Source of the DNA: Plutella xylostella
Taxonomy: Eukaryota > Arthropoda > Insecta > Lepidoptera > Plutellidae
NCBI RefSeq assembly: GCF_932276165.1
Contig: NC_063983.1
Location: 4,533,501-4,597,500 of the forward strand
Length of the DNA: 64,000 nt
Direction: 5' to 3'
In this document: one piece after another, positions 34,800 through 45,757 of the stretch
Numbering within the stretch: the stretch's first letter is position 1
How the letters are laid out: every line of letters starts with the position of its first letter
Made by a program: the position numbers and the translations under genes
Notes under the pieces: model-generated
Database searches by the model: none
What the model saw: only the letters and a program-made list of their open reading frames with translations
Told to the model about the DNA's origin: nothing

Positions 34800-34991
34800 A
34801 TAAATCAACATATATAATGTTTGTAGTCTGGCGCCTTTCGGCGATGAAAATCTTTTGCATCCCACATGCTGTAATGATCAGGCCTCGTTTTGACGACTCT
34901 GACTTTCCTTTCAACAGGATTAATACATTCGTTCATTACCTACTGCCTCTTTTTCGATCGCCAAATCATCAATATCATCGAAAATATCCAT
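34800..34991 (-). pseudogene. HARBI1-like transposase N-terminus, broken
   Basis: From ATG at 34991 the minus strand reads MDIFDDIDDLAIEKEAVGNE, meets a stop, and after a one-base shift continues PVERKVRVVKTRPDHYSMWD then AKDFHRR. The RPxxYxxWDxxDFxxRF-type segment is the N-terminal signature of Harbinger (HARBI1-like) transposases. The catalytic DDE region is missing, removed by deletion between here and the Myb/SANT remnant. Confidence 0.65.
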
Positions 34992-35253
34992 TGAAAAGAC
35001 GATTATTCTCTGCGCTTGTATAGTTTAGAATTGGTATAAACACAAAAAAGAACTTACTTAATAACCTCAAATGTCAAATTATCAATCGAATAAGCACTAT
35101 CTGGCGGCTCAAGCAGCAGATAGATTTATTCTCCTGTTAACTGAGTTATTGGACGAATAAGCTCTATCTGACGGTTGAAAAATTCAATATTTCGCTATCT
35201 GTCGAATAAACGCTATCTGGTTGTCTATCTGAGCATTGAAAAATCGGCCCTTA

Positions 35254-37186
35254 TAGCTTTAAGTCGATTGGTTTATATAGCTTCTGGTTGGTTGAACTAG
35301 CAGGGACTGTGAGTAAGTTACTTTTATTAATAATGATGTTGATTTTAAATAATACTTGCATGAAAACTCAGCTCAATTGAATAAATCGTTTCATACAGCG
35401 TAGTAAATTCCATATTTTATCGCACAACTAACGAGTTTCAAAAACTTTTTTATAAAGTATTTTATTGCAAAAGTTCAAGTTATTTAAAATTCACCACCAC
35501 CTTTTTTGTGGTCTTAATAATCCAAATATCAGGTAATCGCATCTAACTTTCCATTTTCCATTACAATTTCTGTATCAATAACGCCAGACGTGCCCTAGAA
35601 AAAAAACCGAGATACACAACACTATTGTAAGATAATGAAAACGAAATATTACAAAAAGTTGCGACCACGACTAGGTGAGAGGTATCTTTTACTTATTTTA
35701 TTTGCGTGTTTCATACTTATTGTCTTATTTTAACGCAAGTTTGTGTATTCTTACCTAAAAAGAACAGCTCCTCTAGTGGGAAATGTGATAGAAGATGTGT
35801 TCAGCATGGGGAGTGCAAGATATTACGTAGTCAGAGAAGAGGAGAGAATCACGAATTTGTACGGCGCGGGAGAGTCACCATACAAATTTGAGTCGATTTT
35901 CACTACTTGATCGGTTAGGCAAAACTTACACTTGGGTTCAGCTGACACCTCCAATGGCATACATTATTGCATTTAAGCTTCAAACTGAACGAAGAACGTG
36001 AAACGCAATATACAGCATTAATAATAGCATTATGTAAAAGTGGTGTATCCGTAAAATGTGTAACAGTGGTAAAAATATTAACTGGTCGGATTAGTATATT
36101 ACCCTGGTGCACACTTTCGTTTATTGATAGAATTTGAACGCAGAATTGTGCTCCATGAACAGGGTAAGTATATTACAATAATTTTACAACAATTACAAAC
36201 TGTTGCATAACAGTACGAATCATTACTAAACCACGTCATATAATAATTTACGAACATGCAAATGACATTGCATAAACCGATCGAGCCCGCTATCACGCAT
36301 CGGTGAACATTTAAAATTGATCCGAAGTGAATAGAAAAATGCGTTTCGTGAAAGTGACATCTATGTTATCGCAACACGAAGCCTTAACTGTGTCAGTGGT
36401 TTTGTAAGAAAGAAAAAAACCGATAAAAGATGGCGGAACTAATAAACCGTAAAGTTTTGCCGGTTATTGAAATTGTTTGGGCGATCGCGGTTTTTCATTC
36501 GGTTCTGACGTGAAATAATCGGTTAGAGTTGTTGCAATACTTCACTTCCTACCAAAAATATAGCCCAATTTTATGAATCAGCACATCGGCTACTAGAAAG
36601 CCTACAAATTATAGGGCTTGCCATTATTGAATACTGTCTTTTGGTTCCAAAATGTACGTTATGTACTGCGATGCTCACCAAATAAAAAATATTGATAACA
36701 GCTATCAATTTATGCACAATTTGTGCATGCATATAATATTGCAAAGAGCTGGATTTATATGTATGTAACTATAATAATATTTAAATATTAGATAACTATA
36801 ATAATAGTTGGATGTATGTATAAACAAAACAAATCCAAACAGTCGGCCAAAATAACACTATCAAAAAATCTTCAATACAAAAGCGATAAAGAATAATTAC
36901 GACTTGGTGGTTTGCCACGTGCCAACTTCACCTTCTAAGGAGCAGATTCGTGTAAATGATCTATAATAGATATTGGATCAGAATATTTCTTCTTGTGAAT
37001 GGCGTCGGTTGAAGGCCGCCAGTAAAATTAAAAGTGGTCTAGTATCTGATTACAGCTTATTATTGAGTCGGCTGGATACCTCAACAATGGAGACGCCTAG
37101 GGGCCTACTGTGGTTTATTTTGAATATAGTATAGAGGTGCATGCTTAAATTTGCTCAGGGCTGTACCTAATCCCTAAAAGGGTCAA
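35254..37186. other. Anonymous AT-rich DNA
   Basis: About 1.9 kb. Open frames of 61-65 codons only, no repeat identified. Confidence 0.45.
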
Positions 37187-37255
37187 AGTCATAGGTGAAT
37201 CGCAAGTGAGCCAACCGCTTTTCGCTGTACATTTGTAGTTTTGTACCTACGTGAA
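37187..37255 (-). repeat. Second copy of the 5785-6000 repeat, partial
   Basis: TCGCAAGTGAGCCAACCGCT followed by TTTCGCTGTACATTT and TTTTGTACCTACGTGA matches the block at 5850-5900 with substitutions. Only this short piece is recognisable. Confidence 0.5.
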
Positions 37256-38429
37256 ATACATAAAACTTATAAATCTAGATGTGCATGTATTCCATTCGTC
37301 TTAGATAAGATAAATATAAAAACAATGTTCAAGCTCCCTTCAGTCTACTTCAGCACCTGTGGTTTTCAAACTTTATATTTACAAAGTCAGAGTATGAACT
37401 CTGGCCTAGAGAAGCTGACTAATCAGATAGCATCGACAGCATTTATTAACGCGGAACGTAGATTTTTATAAAAGTAATTGGACTTGTAGTCTGGTAGTTT
37501 AGGTATTGAGATAGTTTAATAGTTTTTAATATAGGTAGGTTTATCCGTAACAGGGAGTTTTGCTAACACAAAGTGATCTATTTACAAACATTCTACTATT
37601 ATTATTTTTTTAATTTTATTGGCAGATTCTTATTCTATTTCAGGTTAAATTTAGATACAATCTAACAATAACTACTCTTGTTGATTCAAGTAAAGTGTTC
37701 AAAAATGACGGGAGCAAATTGGCAAAATATTTCGTTCAAAGATCCTGACCGTAGTGCTATTTCAAATTATATGTTCCGTGTAAAGTGCACACTTGCACTT
37801 AACCTAATATAATCTACTTCGGCAATCTCGGGAAAACACTACCTGTATCACAGTGGTTACCAACCATGAAATAAGTGACTTCTCAAAGTATACACATACG
37901 TATTGTTCTTTTTACTCGACTACCGCATAGTAAAAAAAAATATATGTTTTACTGTCCGGTATTACACTGGTGGCGTACAATACCATACCGCTTCGGATGT
38001 ACTCTCAATAACTTTTGGTTCAAAATAACTTATCACAATTTCTCACTTCAGTATCATGAAACTTATCATGGTTTTGGGATGGCTATACGCTGGATGTGTG
38101 TATGGTATAAACCTAAGAAGATTTTAGTCAAGAATTCATTAAATAAAAAAAAAACTACCTCTATTCCATGGGTCATTGATTATACAACCATGGTTGGCAG
38201 CACCTGGTATAGTCTGACAAAATTGCAGGGTCATCCTGGGTTACTAATTGAGACAGCTTAGCTTAGACACTGGGCAGTGTACGGAACCTTTAAATTGGAC
38301 GTTTATAGTGAAAGTCCAGAGCATCTTTTAAATGTCAAAGTTCATATAAACAGCGGCCCTTCTTGTCTTGTTAAGTGTATATAACGTGATGTATGTATGT
38401 ATATGCTTATGGAAAAGTCGATGTTACGC
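37256..38429. other. Anonymous DNA
   Basis: Contains a 128-codon open frame (37875-38261, plus) without a recognised domain, low-complexity A-runs in it, and no splice or promoter context that I can support. Not called as a gene. Confidence 0.4.
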
Positions 38430-38811
38430 CATTTGGCTCGCTATTACGATCTATCAATGTATAGCCAAAAATTTTATGGCTCATTTTTAAGACACCTCTG
38501 TCTACATTTTTTGGGAACACTGCACATGCAGTGTTCCATACCCAAAATACACACATGTGTATTGGTGTATTTTGGTCTCAGACTTATTTCCCAAATCTTG
38601 TATTGCGTAGTAACGCTTGGCCAAAGTATCGTTTCGCCAAAAATTGTCAGGCAAATTTCGTTTAGTAAAACTTATGTCGCGTAATCTTGTATGACCTAAT
38701 AATGCTATGGCATAATATAAAGTAGGTACTTAATTTATATTCTAAAGAATATTTTTAAATTTTGACGGAGTTCCTCTCTACATAGCGCCAACTAGTGCCT
38801 AGGTGCAAATG
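38430..38811 (-). mobile_element. Relic of the Mutator/foldback-like family (compare 3467-4222)
   Basis: Degenerate units such as CTTGTATTGCGTAGTAACGC, GTTTCGCCAAAAATTG and TTCGTTTAGTAAAACTTATG (38596-38690) match the complement of the right arm of the 756-bp element, and the CGGAGTTCCTCTCTACATAG segment (38766-38785) matches the complement of its centre (3968-3990). The ends are not defined. It includes two short palindromes (38514-38537 and 38542-38575). Confidence 0.55.
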
Positions 38812-38865
38812 ATTATCTATGGTGTCCGCTATGAGTGAGACGCTCTATTCCGCTATGTTTGATAG

Positions 38866-38990
38866 AATAGAATAGAATAGAATAAATCTTTATAAAAAGA
38901 AAACAACTTATGATATACACATACATCCCACAAAACGTGACGTTTGACTGTGACTAATGAACATGATTGTGCACGTGATGATTTTCATGA
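38866..38990 (-). mobile_element. LINE 3' end with ATTCT tail
   Basis: The minus strand ends AAAGATTTATTCTATTCTAT, the same pentamer tail as the LINE at 7407. Only the terminal untranslated part is recognisable, so the copy is severely 5'-truncated and its upstream limit is approximate. Confidence 0.5.
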
Positions 38991-39747
38991 AAAATACGAC
39001 AACGTCTTCGAATTTCTGAATCGATCTCTCTACACACATTATGATTCTTGTTTAAATATTTACTTTCTATAACTATAACTAAGTACTAAAATGAAACAAT
39101 AAATATTATTTGGCATAACTGGTATAATGAGAGCAAATCATTGATTTTAAACAACACGCATTCAGAAAACGTTTTTTCAGTGTTGAAAAAAAGTGTTGTA
39201 GTTATTTCGAAAGTAAGTAATAAAAAAGTATAACATACATACATAGTTACTTGTATAATTCCAAGGAGATTAAAAACAAAACATAAAACGTTATAACGAA
39301 AGATAAACTTTGGTGTAGACACAAAACTTATTGGTTTCGTGGATCGAGATATAGCATATTTCAGAATGCAGCACTCCCTTATCTGTGCTAAGCGAGGACA
39401 GTCGTGGTTATACACTGAACTTTATTTTAATAAACAACGTATGAGGAATTCTTCGGAAAATACACTCGCAGATATGCCGATAATTATTTTAATAGGGCCC
39501 CTGGTTGTAAACACAGCAATATAGTTTTAATTTAGTGGCAGTAGAGGCATTCTCGTTAAAAGCTTTGGCGACTTAGCCGATGATTTTCACTAGCTTTTTC
39601 TGACGAGTAGTTTTTTCCTTTGTTTCGGGATAAAATGCAAACTTGATTTTGGGACATAAATATAAAAAAAAAAACTTTACTGAAATTGGTCGGATGGTAT
39701 TAGTTATGTATACTGGCTTTTATCATGATAAGTCTCTGATCTACCGT

Positions 39748-40104
39748 ATTCTATTCTATTCTATTCTCTGTGGGGGTGTAAGTACCTGCACCTGGCTCTC
39801 TCGAGTGGAACCTTTGTGCATATCCCCAAGGTCTAAACTGCCTTCCTAAGCTTGGACCATTTCCCACCACGCTGGTCCACTGCGGGTTGGTAGGTTCACA
39901 TATCTAGATGTGCTAGATCTAGATATGCAGGTTTCCTCACGATGTTTTCCTTCACCGTAAGAGCGATGGTATACATTGTACTTAAGTTAAAAGAACTCAT
40001 TGGTACATGTCAGCGCCGGGATTCGAACCCGCATCTCTTGATTGAGAAGCGGGCGCTTAACCGACTGAGCTACCACCGCTCAACCGACTGAGCTACCACC
40101 GCTC
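39748..40104 (-). mobile_element. tRNA-headed SINE with duplicated head segment
   Basis: Same family as 11187-11495 (central ACGGTGAAGG block, CACCCCCACAGAGAATAG end, pentamer tail at 39748-39766). The head is unusual: the 23 bases containing box A (TAGCTCAGTCGGT) are present twice in tandem (40060-40082 and 40083-40104). Box B (GGTTCGAATCC) is intact. Confidence 0.85.
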
Positions 40105-40299
40105 GATGGTGTTTCACTTTAAGGTTGATCGATTCCTTAACAAAACTGTTTTAACTGAATTTATCAATCTTTTGTATTGGATTAGACCCTTAATTTTTTC
40201 TTTCCCATATTTGTACTGAAACTTTTGTATATACCCTTTATGATCGAACTTTCTGCGAGCTTTTGCAAAAGCTCGTATTTTACAATTTTTTATCAAATA

Positions 40300-40533
40300 C
40301 ACTCACGGGTAATGAAAAAGTTCCATTTAGAAAATCACCAAATTATTCCTAAACTGAAAATAGTAACATAATGTCGCCTTCTGCAATATTTAAGAACATT
40401 TAACGGTGCATCAGAATATTACAAATTAATAGCGAAAATATTTTGATCAAATCTCCCTCCCCTCCTCTACAAATATTGGGGCAATTTGGTTTCTGAATTT
40501 TGTAAGTGGAGTCTGTTTCTTTGCCCGTGAGTG
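40300..40533. mobile_element. CACTCAC-type MITE, well-kept copy
   Basis: 234 bp, ends CACTCACGGGTAATGAAAAA and the complement of CACTCACGGGCAAAGAAACA, with TA on both sides (40298-40299 and 40534-40535). This copy is a good reference for the family. Noncoding, Tc1/mariner-like target. Confidence 0.8.
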
Positions 40534-40535
40534 TA

Positions 40536-41244
40536 CTTTCCAAATTTCGTCCAGCCGTTCCAAAATAGGCATCACTTGACCACCCGTCCATTAATCGTGA
40601 CCTCGGAACCGGAAGGGCAACAACAGCCACCCACGCGATGTCACGATGCCCTATCCCATCAAAATCTTAATTTAAGGCGTGCTGATCATCATCTCAAATT
40701 TCCTACCTTAAAAGGTACGTAAGAGAGGCTATGAGCACTTAATTTATTCAAGATTAGGCGCTCCCGCTGAGTTATGTCACGACTTGCTTATGAGTTAAGT
40801 GGACGTATAGTTTAAACGGAAAGCTTTTTGGTGACAATTTTGAATAGTGAATAATTTTGCCGTTTTTTTATTAGTAGGGTAGAGTAATATCAAAGTTATA
40901 GTTATGGTGACTCGTAAGTTTTAGCCAATAGTTATAAGAATAGTTTATAAATATCAAACGGACAAACTACAGCTAATGAATAATAAAATTTTCATGACGG
41001 TATTTTTTATTATTATAAATTACAACCGCGCCGTTAAATAAAATACCAATTACGCACACCTAAACATTCTATTAAATTTCCTACCGTACTCTATTTAATA
41101 TTATAATTACGCAATAGGGTTCACTCGTTATCTAAGTATGGTGACGTGACGACGCTATCACGACGGTAACCGGCCGTCCTACCGCTACGCTGCTGGTGAA
41201 CAGTTCACATGCAATTTTGAACAATCTTGATACTTTAATTTATA
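40536..41244. other. Anonymous DNA
   Basis: AT-rich apart from 40545-40640. Nothing recognised. Confidence 0.4.
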
Positions 41245-41465
41245 TAGGGTGTTGCAAAAAGGGTATACTAAGCCGAAACTTACATGTGCAGCATGGTATA
41301 TCTAAGCCTGAAACTGAAATCAGAATTTGAAAATTCGCGAAAAAAAAAATCATTTTCCATAGAAACTTTGTTAGTCACGTGACTTTTTACTATGGAAAAT
41401 TAATATATATTTTTTTGCGAATTTCCAAATTCTGCGGCTTAGTATACCAATTTTGCAACACCCTG
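41245..41465. mobile_element. CAGGGTGTTGCAAAA-type MITE
   Basis: The inverted ends TAGGGTGTTGCAAAAAGGGT and CAGGGTGTTGCAAAATTGGT continue into GTATACTAAGCCG, with TA flanks (41243-41244 and 41466-41467). The centre is an extended palindrome around TTTTCCATAG...CTATGGAAAA. Other members: 44593-44785 (fragment), 52559-52747 and 53169-53306. Confidence 0.75.
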
Positions 41466-41468
41466 TAT

Positions 41469-41673
41469 ACTAGCTATTGCCGCGAGCTTCGCTTCGCCTT
41501 AAAAAGTTTTCCCGTGGGAATTTCGGGATAAATAGAAGCCTATTTTCTTTCTCAGGGTCTAGCTAGACCATATGTATACCAAATTACATTCAAACCCGTT
41601 CAGTAGTTTTGGCGTGAAAGAGTAACAGACAGACAGACACAGTTACTTTCGCATTTATAATATTAGTTAGGAT
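41469..41673 (-). mobile_element. Lep1-type Helitron-like repeat
   Basis: Minus-strand copy running from ATCCTAACTAATATTATAA (41673) to a CTAGT end (41469). It lies three bases from the MITE at 41245-41465. Noncoding. Confidence 0.75.
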
Positions 41674-41730
41674 TAAGTAATTTAAGTATCTAGAACTGGA
41701 ATACGTCGTATGCGTATAAGATGATAACGT

Positions 41731-41771
41731 AACAAATCTGAGCAAACACGCGTTGTTTGCTCAGATTTGTT
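41731..41771. repeat. Perfect 17-bp-arm hairpin
   Basis: AACAAATCTGAGCAAAC, a 7-base spacer, and its exact complement. It is not part of any element I recognise. It is shorter than a typical microRNA precursor unless bulged pairing (GTA with TAC) extends it. Confidence 0.7.
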
Positions 41772-42655
41772 ATTACGGATGAATTACTTACGTCATATAA
41801 CAACTGATTGGATAGTAAGTTGTTTTGGTATATTCATAAATTGACTATAATTAAATGCGTTATTTTTTAAATTATTTTAAAAATTGTGGAAGGACCAATG
41901 TGTGTGGCGTGGACTTTAGGTTTGGCTGGCTGGTCTTCTTCATTAAAACCTAAGTTTCACAGTGAGACAGTATTTATTTATATCACAATACAAGAGCACG
42001 CCGTACAGCAGTTTTTATTGTAACAGAATAGGATATGGGAGTGACCATAAACAATAATTAAAAATAAACTTGTGTTGCCATCAACATATTACAGTTACCA
42101 TCACCACCGGTGCAGCGGCGGTGGTGCATCAATCAATGGGTCGAATTTCGGATCACTTCATCTGAAACGAATCTTTATATAATAATATATAACTTAATAA
42201 ATATTATTAGCTACTCGTATTAGCCATTAGCCAAATGCAGGTAAATTCAAATTGACCCAAAGATATTTATTTATTCCATAAGTTTAACGAGTAAAAAACT
42301 AACGTTCCTGACACCAAGTGCATTTTTGTTAATAAATACTTCAAGTATCAAGACATCTCCCACCTCATACACAGAAGGAGCGCGCGCGATTGTACCCACC
42401 ACAGATAAGGTAAATAGCTCATACAATCGTCGGAATGGCACGGCCCAAGCCTCTTTTGTTGAGGAAGTGGCCTAATGGGCGAGATGTGGCCACTGGCTAC
42501 ACCAACATGGTGTCAATTGTTGGGTACTAGTTGGCCCGAAATGGAGTGTGGATTGGCCCCCGCGTGCTTGATAGTCCGGCCCAATTTGCATCTGATATAG
42601 GATCCCTGTTACAGTTATTGTGAATTTCGAAAGCGTATTTCGTAATCGTTTCAGG
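41772..42655. other. Anonymous DNA
   Basis: Contains a small GC-rich hairpin CACCACCG...CGGTGGTG (42105-42127). No gene seen. Confidence 0.4.
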
Positions 42656-42798
42656 AAGGTTACTCTATACTGACGAAAACGAACGAAAGAGAGCTGTTTT
42701 GCAATCGACTCATTTAAAACCACGAGATAAGAGTCCTAGCTCGCGATCTCGCACAGCTAAGCTCCGAAACTTTATTTCTCGTCATATAGAGTAACCCC
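42656..42798. mobile_element. MITE with GGTTACTCTATA ends, copy 2
   Basis: AGGTTACTCTATACTGACGA at the left and the complement of TCGTCATATAGAGTAACCCC at the right. Compared with copy 1 the terminal homology extends outward to TCAGG at the left and CCTGA at the right, suggesting that these bases belong to the element. Noncoding. Confidence 0.65.
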
Positions 42799-43319
42799 CT
42801 GATTTGATGAAAGAGTGAAAAGTCTCCTGCGTATATGGGACTTACAGAGATAGAAGCTTCGCGATGCGTTATCGTGACCAGCAATAACTATTAGACGGTT
42901 ATAGGGAGTTTTATAGCCTTTCAAGTGATATGGTTCAAATGGGATAATGTAACGTTACTGGCGTACATCTGGTACTTAGCGGAACAATGGGTGCTGGTTA
43001 CTCTTTGTCGGTGCAATAAGGGTTTTATTGATTGTTGACGTTTTTCGATCTTATAGTTGTTTATTTATTTGGTATTGTTTCGTAACTGGCTGGCCGTAGG
43101 TGGGGAACTAAGAACTCTATAACGAATATTTTATTCCTTACTAAGAATTGCTTTTCGTATCAATTATGAAAATAACAAACATTCTCTCTATTTACCTACC
43201 TACCTTTTGAACAGCTCTGTTTTCCCCAATGGAAACTGGGTTTTCCTACTATGTAAAAGATAGCATACAAATATTATTTAAAAAGGAACCTAATAATAAT
43301 ATTATCCGTCTTCTTTCTA
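42799..43319. other. Anonymous spacer
   Basis: Nothing recognised. Confidence 0.4.
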
Positions 43320-43787
43320 CACTCATGAGCAATGAAATATATAGTTCTACATGCCATAGCCGTTCGTTATGTCAGTGTACTTATATTTAAAAAAAAGTCG
43401 GCAAAATATAGGTACATATGTAAGTCAGTAAGTATTAACGTAATTGCAATAAAAATTACGACCACAATTATGTTTTCCTCTCTACTTTTCTAACGCTGTT
43501 CCGGATTATAATGAAGTAATTACGTGAACATCGTCGCTGGAAACAAGCACTTCTCATTTTATTGTAGAGATTAAATGCCATCCGCCCTTCCATTGACATT
43601 TCTTTGAAGTAGGGCCTGTTCTGCTATATTATGTATGATATTATTATTCAACTTCTTAAAAAATGCATTTGGTAAACTGGTAAGAAACTAAACATGACAT
43701 GCTAATTTAAGTAGATTAAATAATACGTACGTATGATACACCTGCTTTTTTCATTTGTCTCTGGAACTTTTTCATTTCTCGTAAGTG
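43320..43787. mobile_element. CACTCAC-type MITE, 468-bp copy
   Basis: The left end CACTCATGAGCAATGAAATA and the complement of CACTTACGAGAAATGAAAAA at the right have TA flanks (43318-43319 and 43788-43789). It is longer than the 234-bp reference copy; the origin of the extra interior is unknown. Confidence 0.65.
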
Positions 43788-43982
43788 TAAAAATAAGAGT
43801 ATAAATTGTAAGTAAACATACTCCCATAACTTAGAGATAACAAAAAGAGGCTACTGAACATAAATCCTGGCTCCCTCTTTCTGCTTGTGTTGTGGCTTCC
43901 ATAAATATCTATTCAGATTAAGTTATTATGCAAATAGTTCGCAGACGAAGCTGCAGGAAGTATATCTTAGCATAAATCTAAC

Positions 43983-44146
43983 CTAAAGTCTGTTTTTTAA
44001 TAAATTGACAGATTCTGAACGGTTTATTAACAGTCGATTGACCTGCGATTTAGTGACGTATGGTTCTATTGGCGGGACAATCGCCTGTTGATGAACCATT
44101 CAGAATCTGTCATTTGAGTATTTGAGATTAAAAATCTGACTTTAAG
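43983..44146. mobile_element. MITE with long arms around ACAGATTCTGAA
   Basis: The left arm CTAAAGTCTGTTTTTTAAT and then TTGACAGATTCTGAACGGTT are mirrored by CTTAAAGTCAGATTTTTAAT and ATGACAGATTCTGAATGGTT on the other strand, about 60 paired bases of a 164-bp unit. No clear target duplication. Confidence 0.6.
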
Positions 44147-44200
44147 ACAAGATAATACATTCTGTTGATAAATCTTCATGAAACATACAGTAGGTACATA

Positions 44201-44290
44201 CACGCAGGAGCAATTAAAAAGTTGCACTTACAAAATATAGATACCATTTGCCCCAATTTTTTAAAACCTTTAAGGGCCCGTACAGGGTGA
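44201..44290 (+). mobile_element. CACTCAC-type MITE, left fragment
   Basis: TA then CACGCAGGAGCAATTAAAAA, followed by interior sequence shared with the 28941 copy (CCCCAATTTTTTAAAACC). The right end is not present; homology stops near 44290. Confidence 0.5.
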
Positions 44291-44592
44291 CGTGCCGCGC
44301 CAATTTTGGGTTTTCAATGCTCTTCACACAGCACACGCAGTGACACGCACACATGTAAGTTTGCACAGTGGGTCGATAAACTTTTACTCGCCAACTTTAT
44401 TGACAATTATTTTGAAGTAGTGATTTGAGGGTAAGTTTAATTTTTAATTACACTGGTAAGCACCAGGAAAGAGTAGAAATTAATAGGGGTGCCACTTTTC
44501 TCCATACTCGGAACCCGATTAGATTTCTAAACAAATGTGGTATTTACTTGTAGAAAGGTAACTACAGGTATTAAAGTGTAGATAATAAGTTA

Positions 44593-44785
44593 TACTAAGG
44601 GTATACTAAGCCGAAAGGGGATGACTCAAGGGGTCATTCTGAACAACTTTAGTTCTACGAGTTTTGCAAAAACGCGAAAAAAAAAAATCGTTTTCCATGG
44701 TAAAAAGTCACGTGTCAACAAAGTTTCTATGATAAAGGTTTTTTTTGGTTATTTTTTAAAACTCGTAGAACAAAAGTTCCGAATC
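44593..44785. mobile_element. CAGGGTG-type MITE fragment
   Basis: GGGTATACTAAGCCGAAAGG and CAAGGGGTCATTCTGAACAA match the copy at 52559. A central palindrome (TTTTTCGCG..., CCATGGTAAAAAGTCACG) is shared with 41245. The terminal CAGGGTG is lost on both sides. A weaker, reversed relic lies at 47370-47510. Confidence 0.55.
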
Positions 44786-44800
44786 AGTCTCACTTGTTTT

Positions 44801-45060
44801 AACCCGACTGCCGAAGGAGGAGAGTAATGTTTTTTGATTGTATGTATGTATGTTTGTAAGTATATTTTTTGGTGGCAGAATAATATTTTTTCATATTTTT
44901 AGAGTTTCGTACCTCAAAAGGAAAAAAGCAACCGTTATAAGATCTCTTTGTTGTCCGTCTGTCTGACTGACTGTCTGTCACTGCCCTTTTTCTCAGAAAC
45001 GGGTAAAGATATCAAGCTGATATTTCGCATAGATATGAGGAGTACCCAAAAAAAATTGGG
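44801..45060. repeat. CCCGACTGC repeat start joined to reversed GGTTCCGT-type repeat
   Basis: 44803 begins CCCGACTGCCGAAGGAGGAG with a TATG microsatellite, as at 32046. From about 44900 the sequence matches the complement of 59300-59465 (GTTGTCCGTCTGTCTGAC, TCTCAGAAACGGGTAAAGAT). Two repeat families abut here. The right limit is uncertain. Confidence 0.55.
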
Positions 45061-45275
45061 GTACTCCCTCTCCCATACAAGTAAATTGGGGCTGATATTT
45101 TTTCCGGTTATTTTGATGGTGTAGGTAGGGTATCGTTGTATAGGTCTTTTAATATAATAGGTATAAAAAAAGGTTAAAATATAATTATTTGGCTTTTACC
45201 CTTAAATTTGGGGACCACACCATAGACAAATCCTAATTTAAAAAATGATTTCAATAGATGGCGAGATTTTATGTT

Positions 45276-45533
45276 GGGTAACTCAGAATAAGAAGTGATG
45301 ATATCTCAAAATAATAATGGTTAATGGTGCTATTCCGCTGAGCATCGAAACCGGTGGGACGCTAATGAAAAGTGGTCATGGAAATGCACCAGGGTAGACC
45401 CTGCTCCTAGAACAAGGCATGAGTTTGTGATTTGTGTGCGTGAAAAGCGAGGATGGAAACTTTGAATATTTTCTTGATTTTTTTATTATTGATGCAATAA
45501 CATATAAGTACCTAGTATTATTCTGAGTTACCC
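45276..45533. repeat. Inverted 16-bp repeat bounding a 258-bp unit
   Basis: GGGTAACTCAGAATAA at 45276-45291 is the exact reverse complement of 45518-45533. It could be a short MITE. No flanking duplication is clear and no other copy is seen in the window. Confidence 0.45.
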
Positions 45534-45757
45534 ACCGAAGTCACCCCGTGGCAGGTTGACTAGATAGGTACTTTTGCAAATCACGCCATATATCGTTGTT
45601 TTTATTAGTGGCTACTGTCTATAGAAGAAATTCCGTCATAGACAATTTTACGTTACGAATGAATTTAGTAAACCCAGTAAATCTAACTAATCCAGAGGAA
45701 ACCTAAAATATCTTTCTCTCTCTCTTTGAAAAACATACTTAATAGCCCAAACTCGAT

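Larger units (their letters stand above)
33255..35250. mobile_element. Decayed PIF/Harbinger DNA transposon
   Basis: The termini GGGCCGGTTTTTCAATGC and, inverted, GGGCCGATTTTTCAATGC bound 1,996 bp. TTA flanks both ends (33252-33254 and 35251-35253), the 3-bp TWA-type target duplication of PIF/Harbinger. Inside are two convergent broken genes: a Myb/SANT-like protein on the plus strand and the N-terminus of a HARBI1-like transposase on the minus strand, the usual two-gene content of this superfamily. Most of the DDE transposase is gone, and a GGTTCCGT-type repeat (33988-34548) and an RTE tail relic (34598-34665) occupy the middle. Confidence 0.85.

Noticed and set aside
37875..38261. 128-codon open frame
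   Set aside because: Contains A-run-encoded lysines and no family resemblance; likely chance.
44280..44370. CGTACAGGGTGACGTGCCGC block with CACACGCA motifs
   Set aside because: Looks like another repeat start but no second end or second copy could be found by eye.
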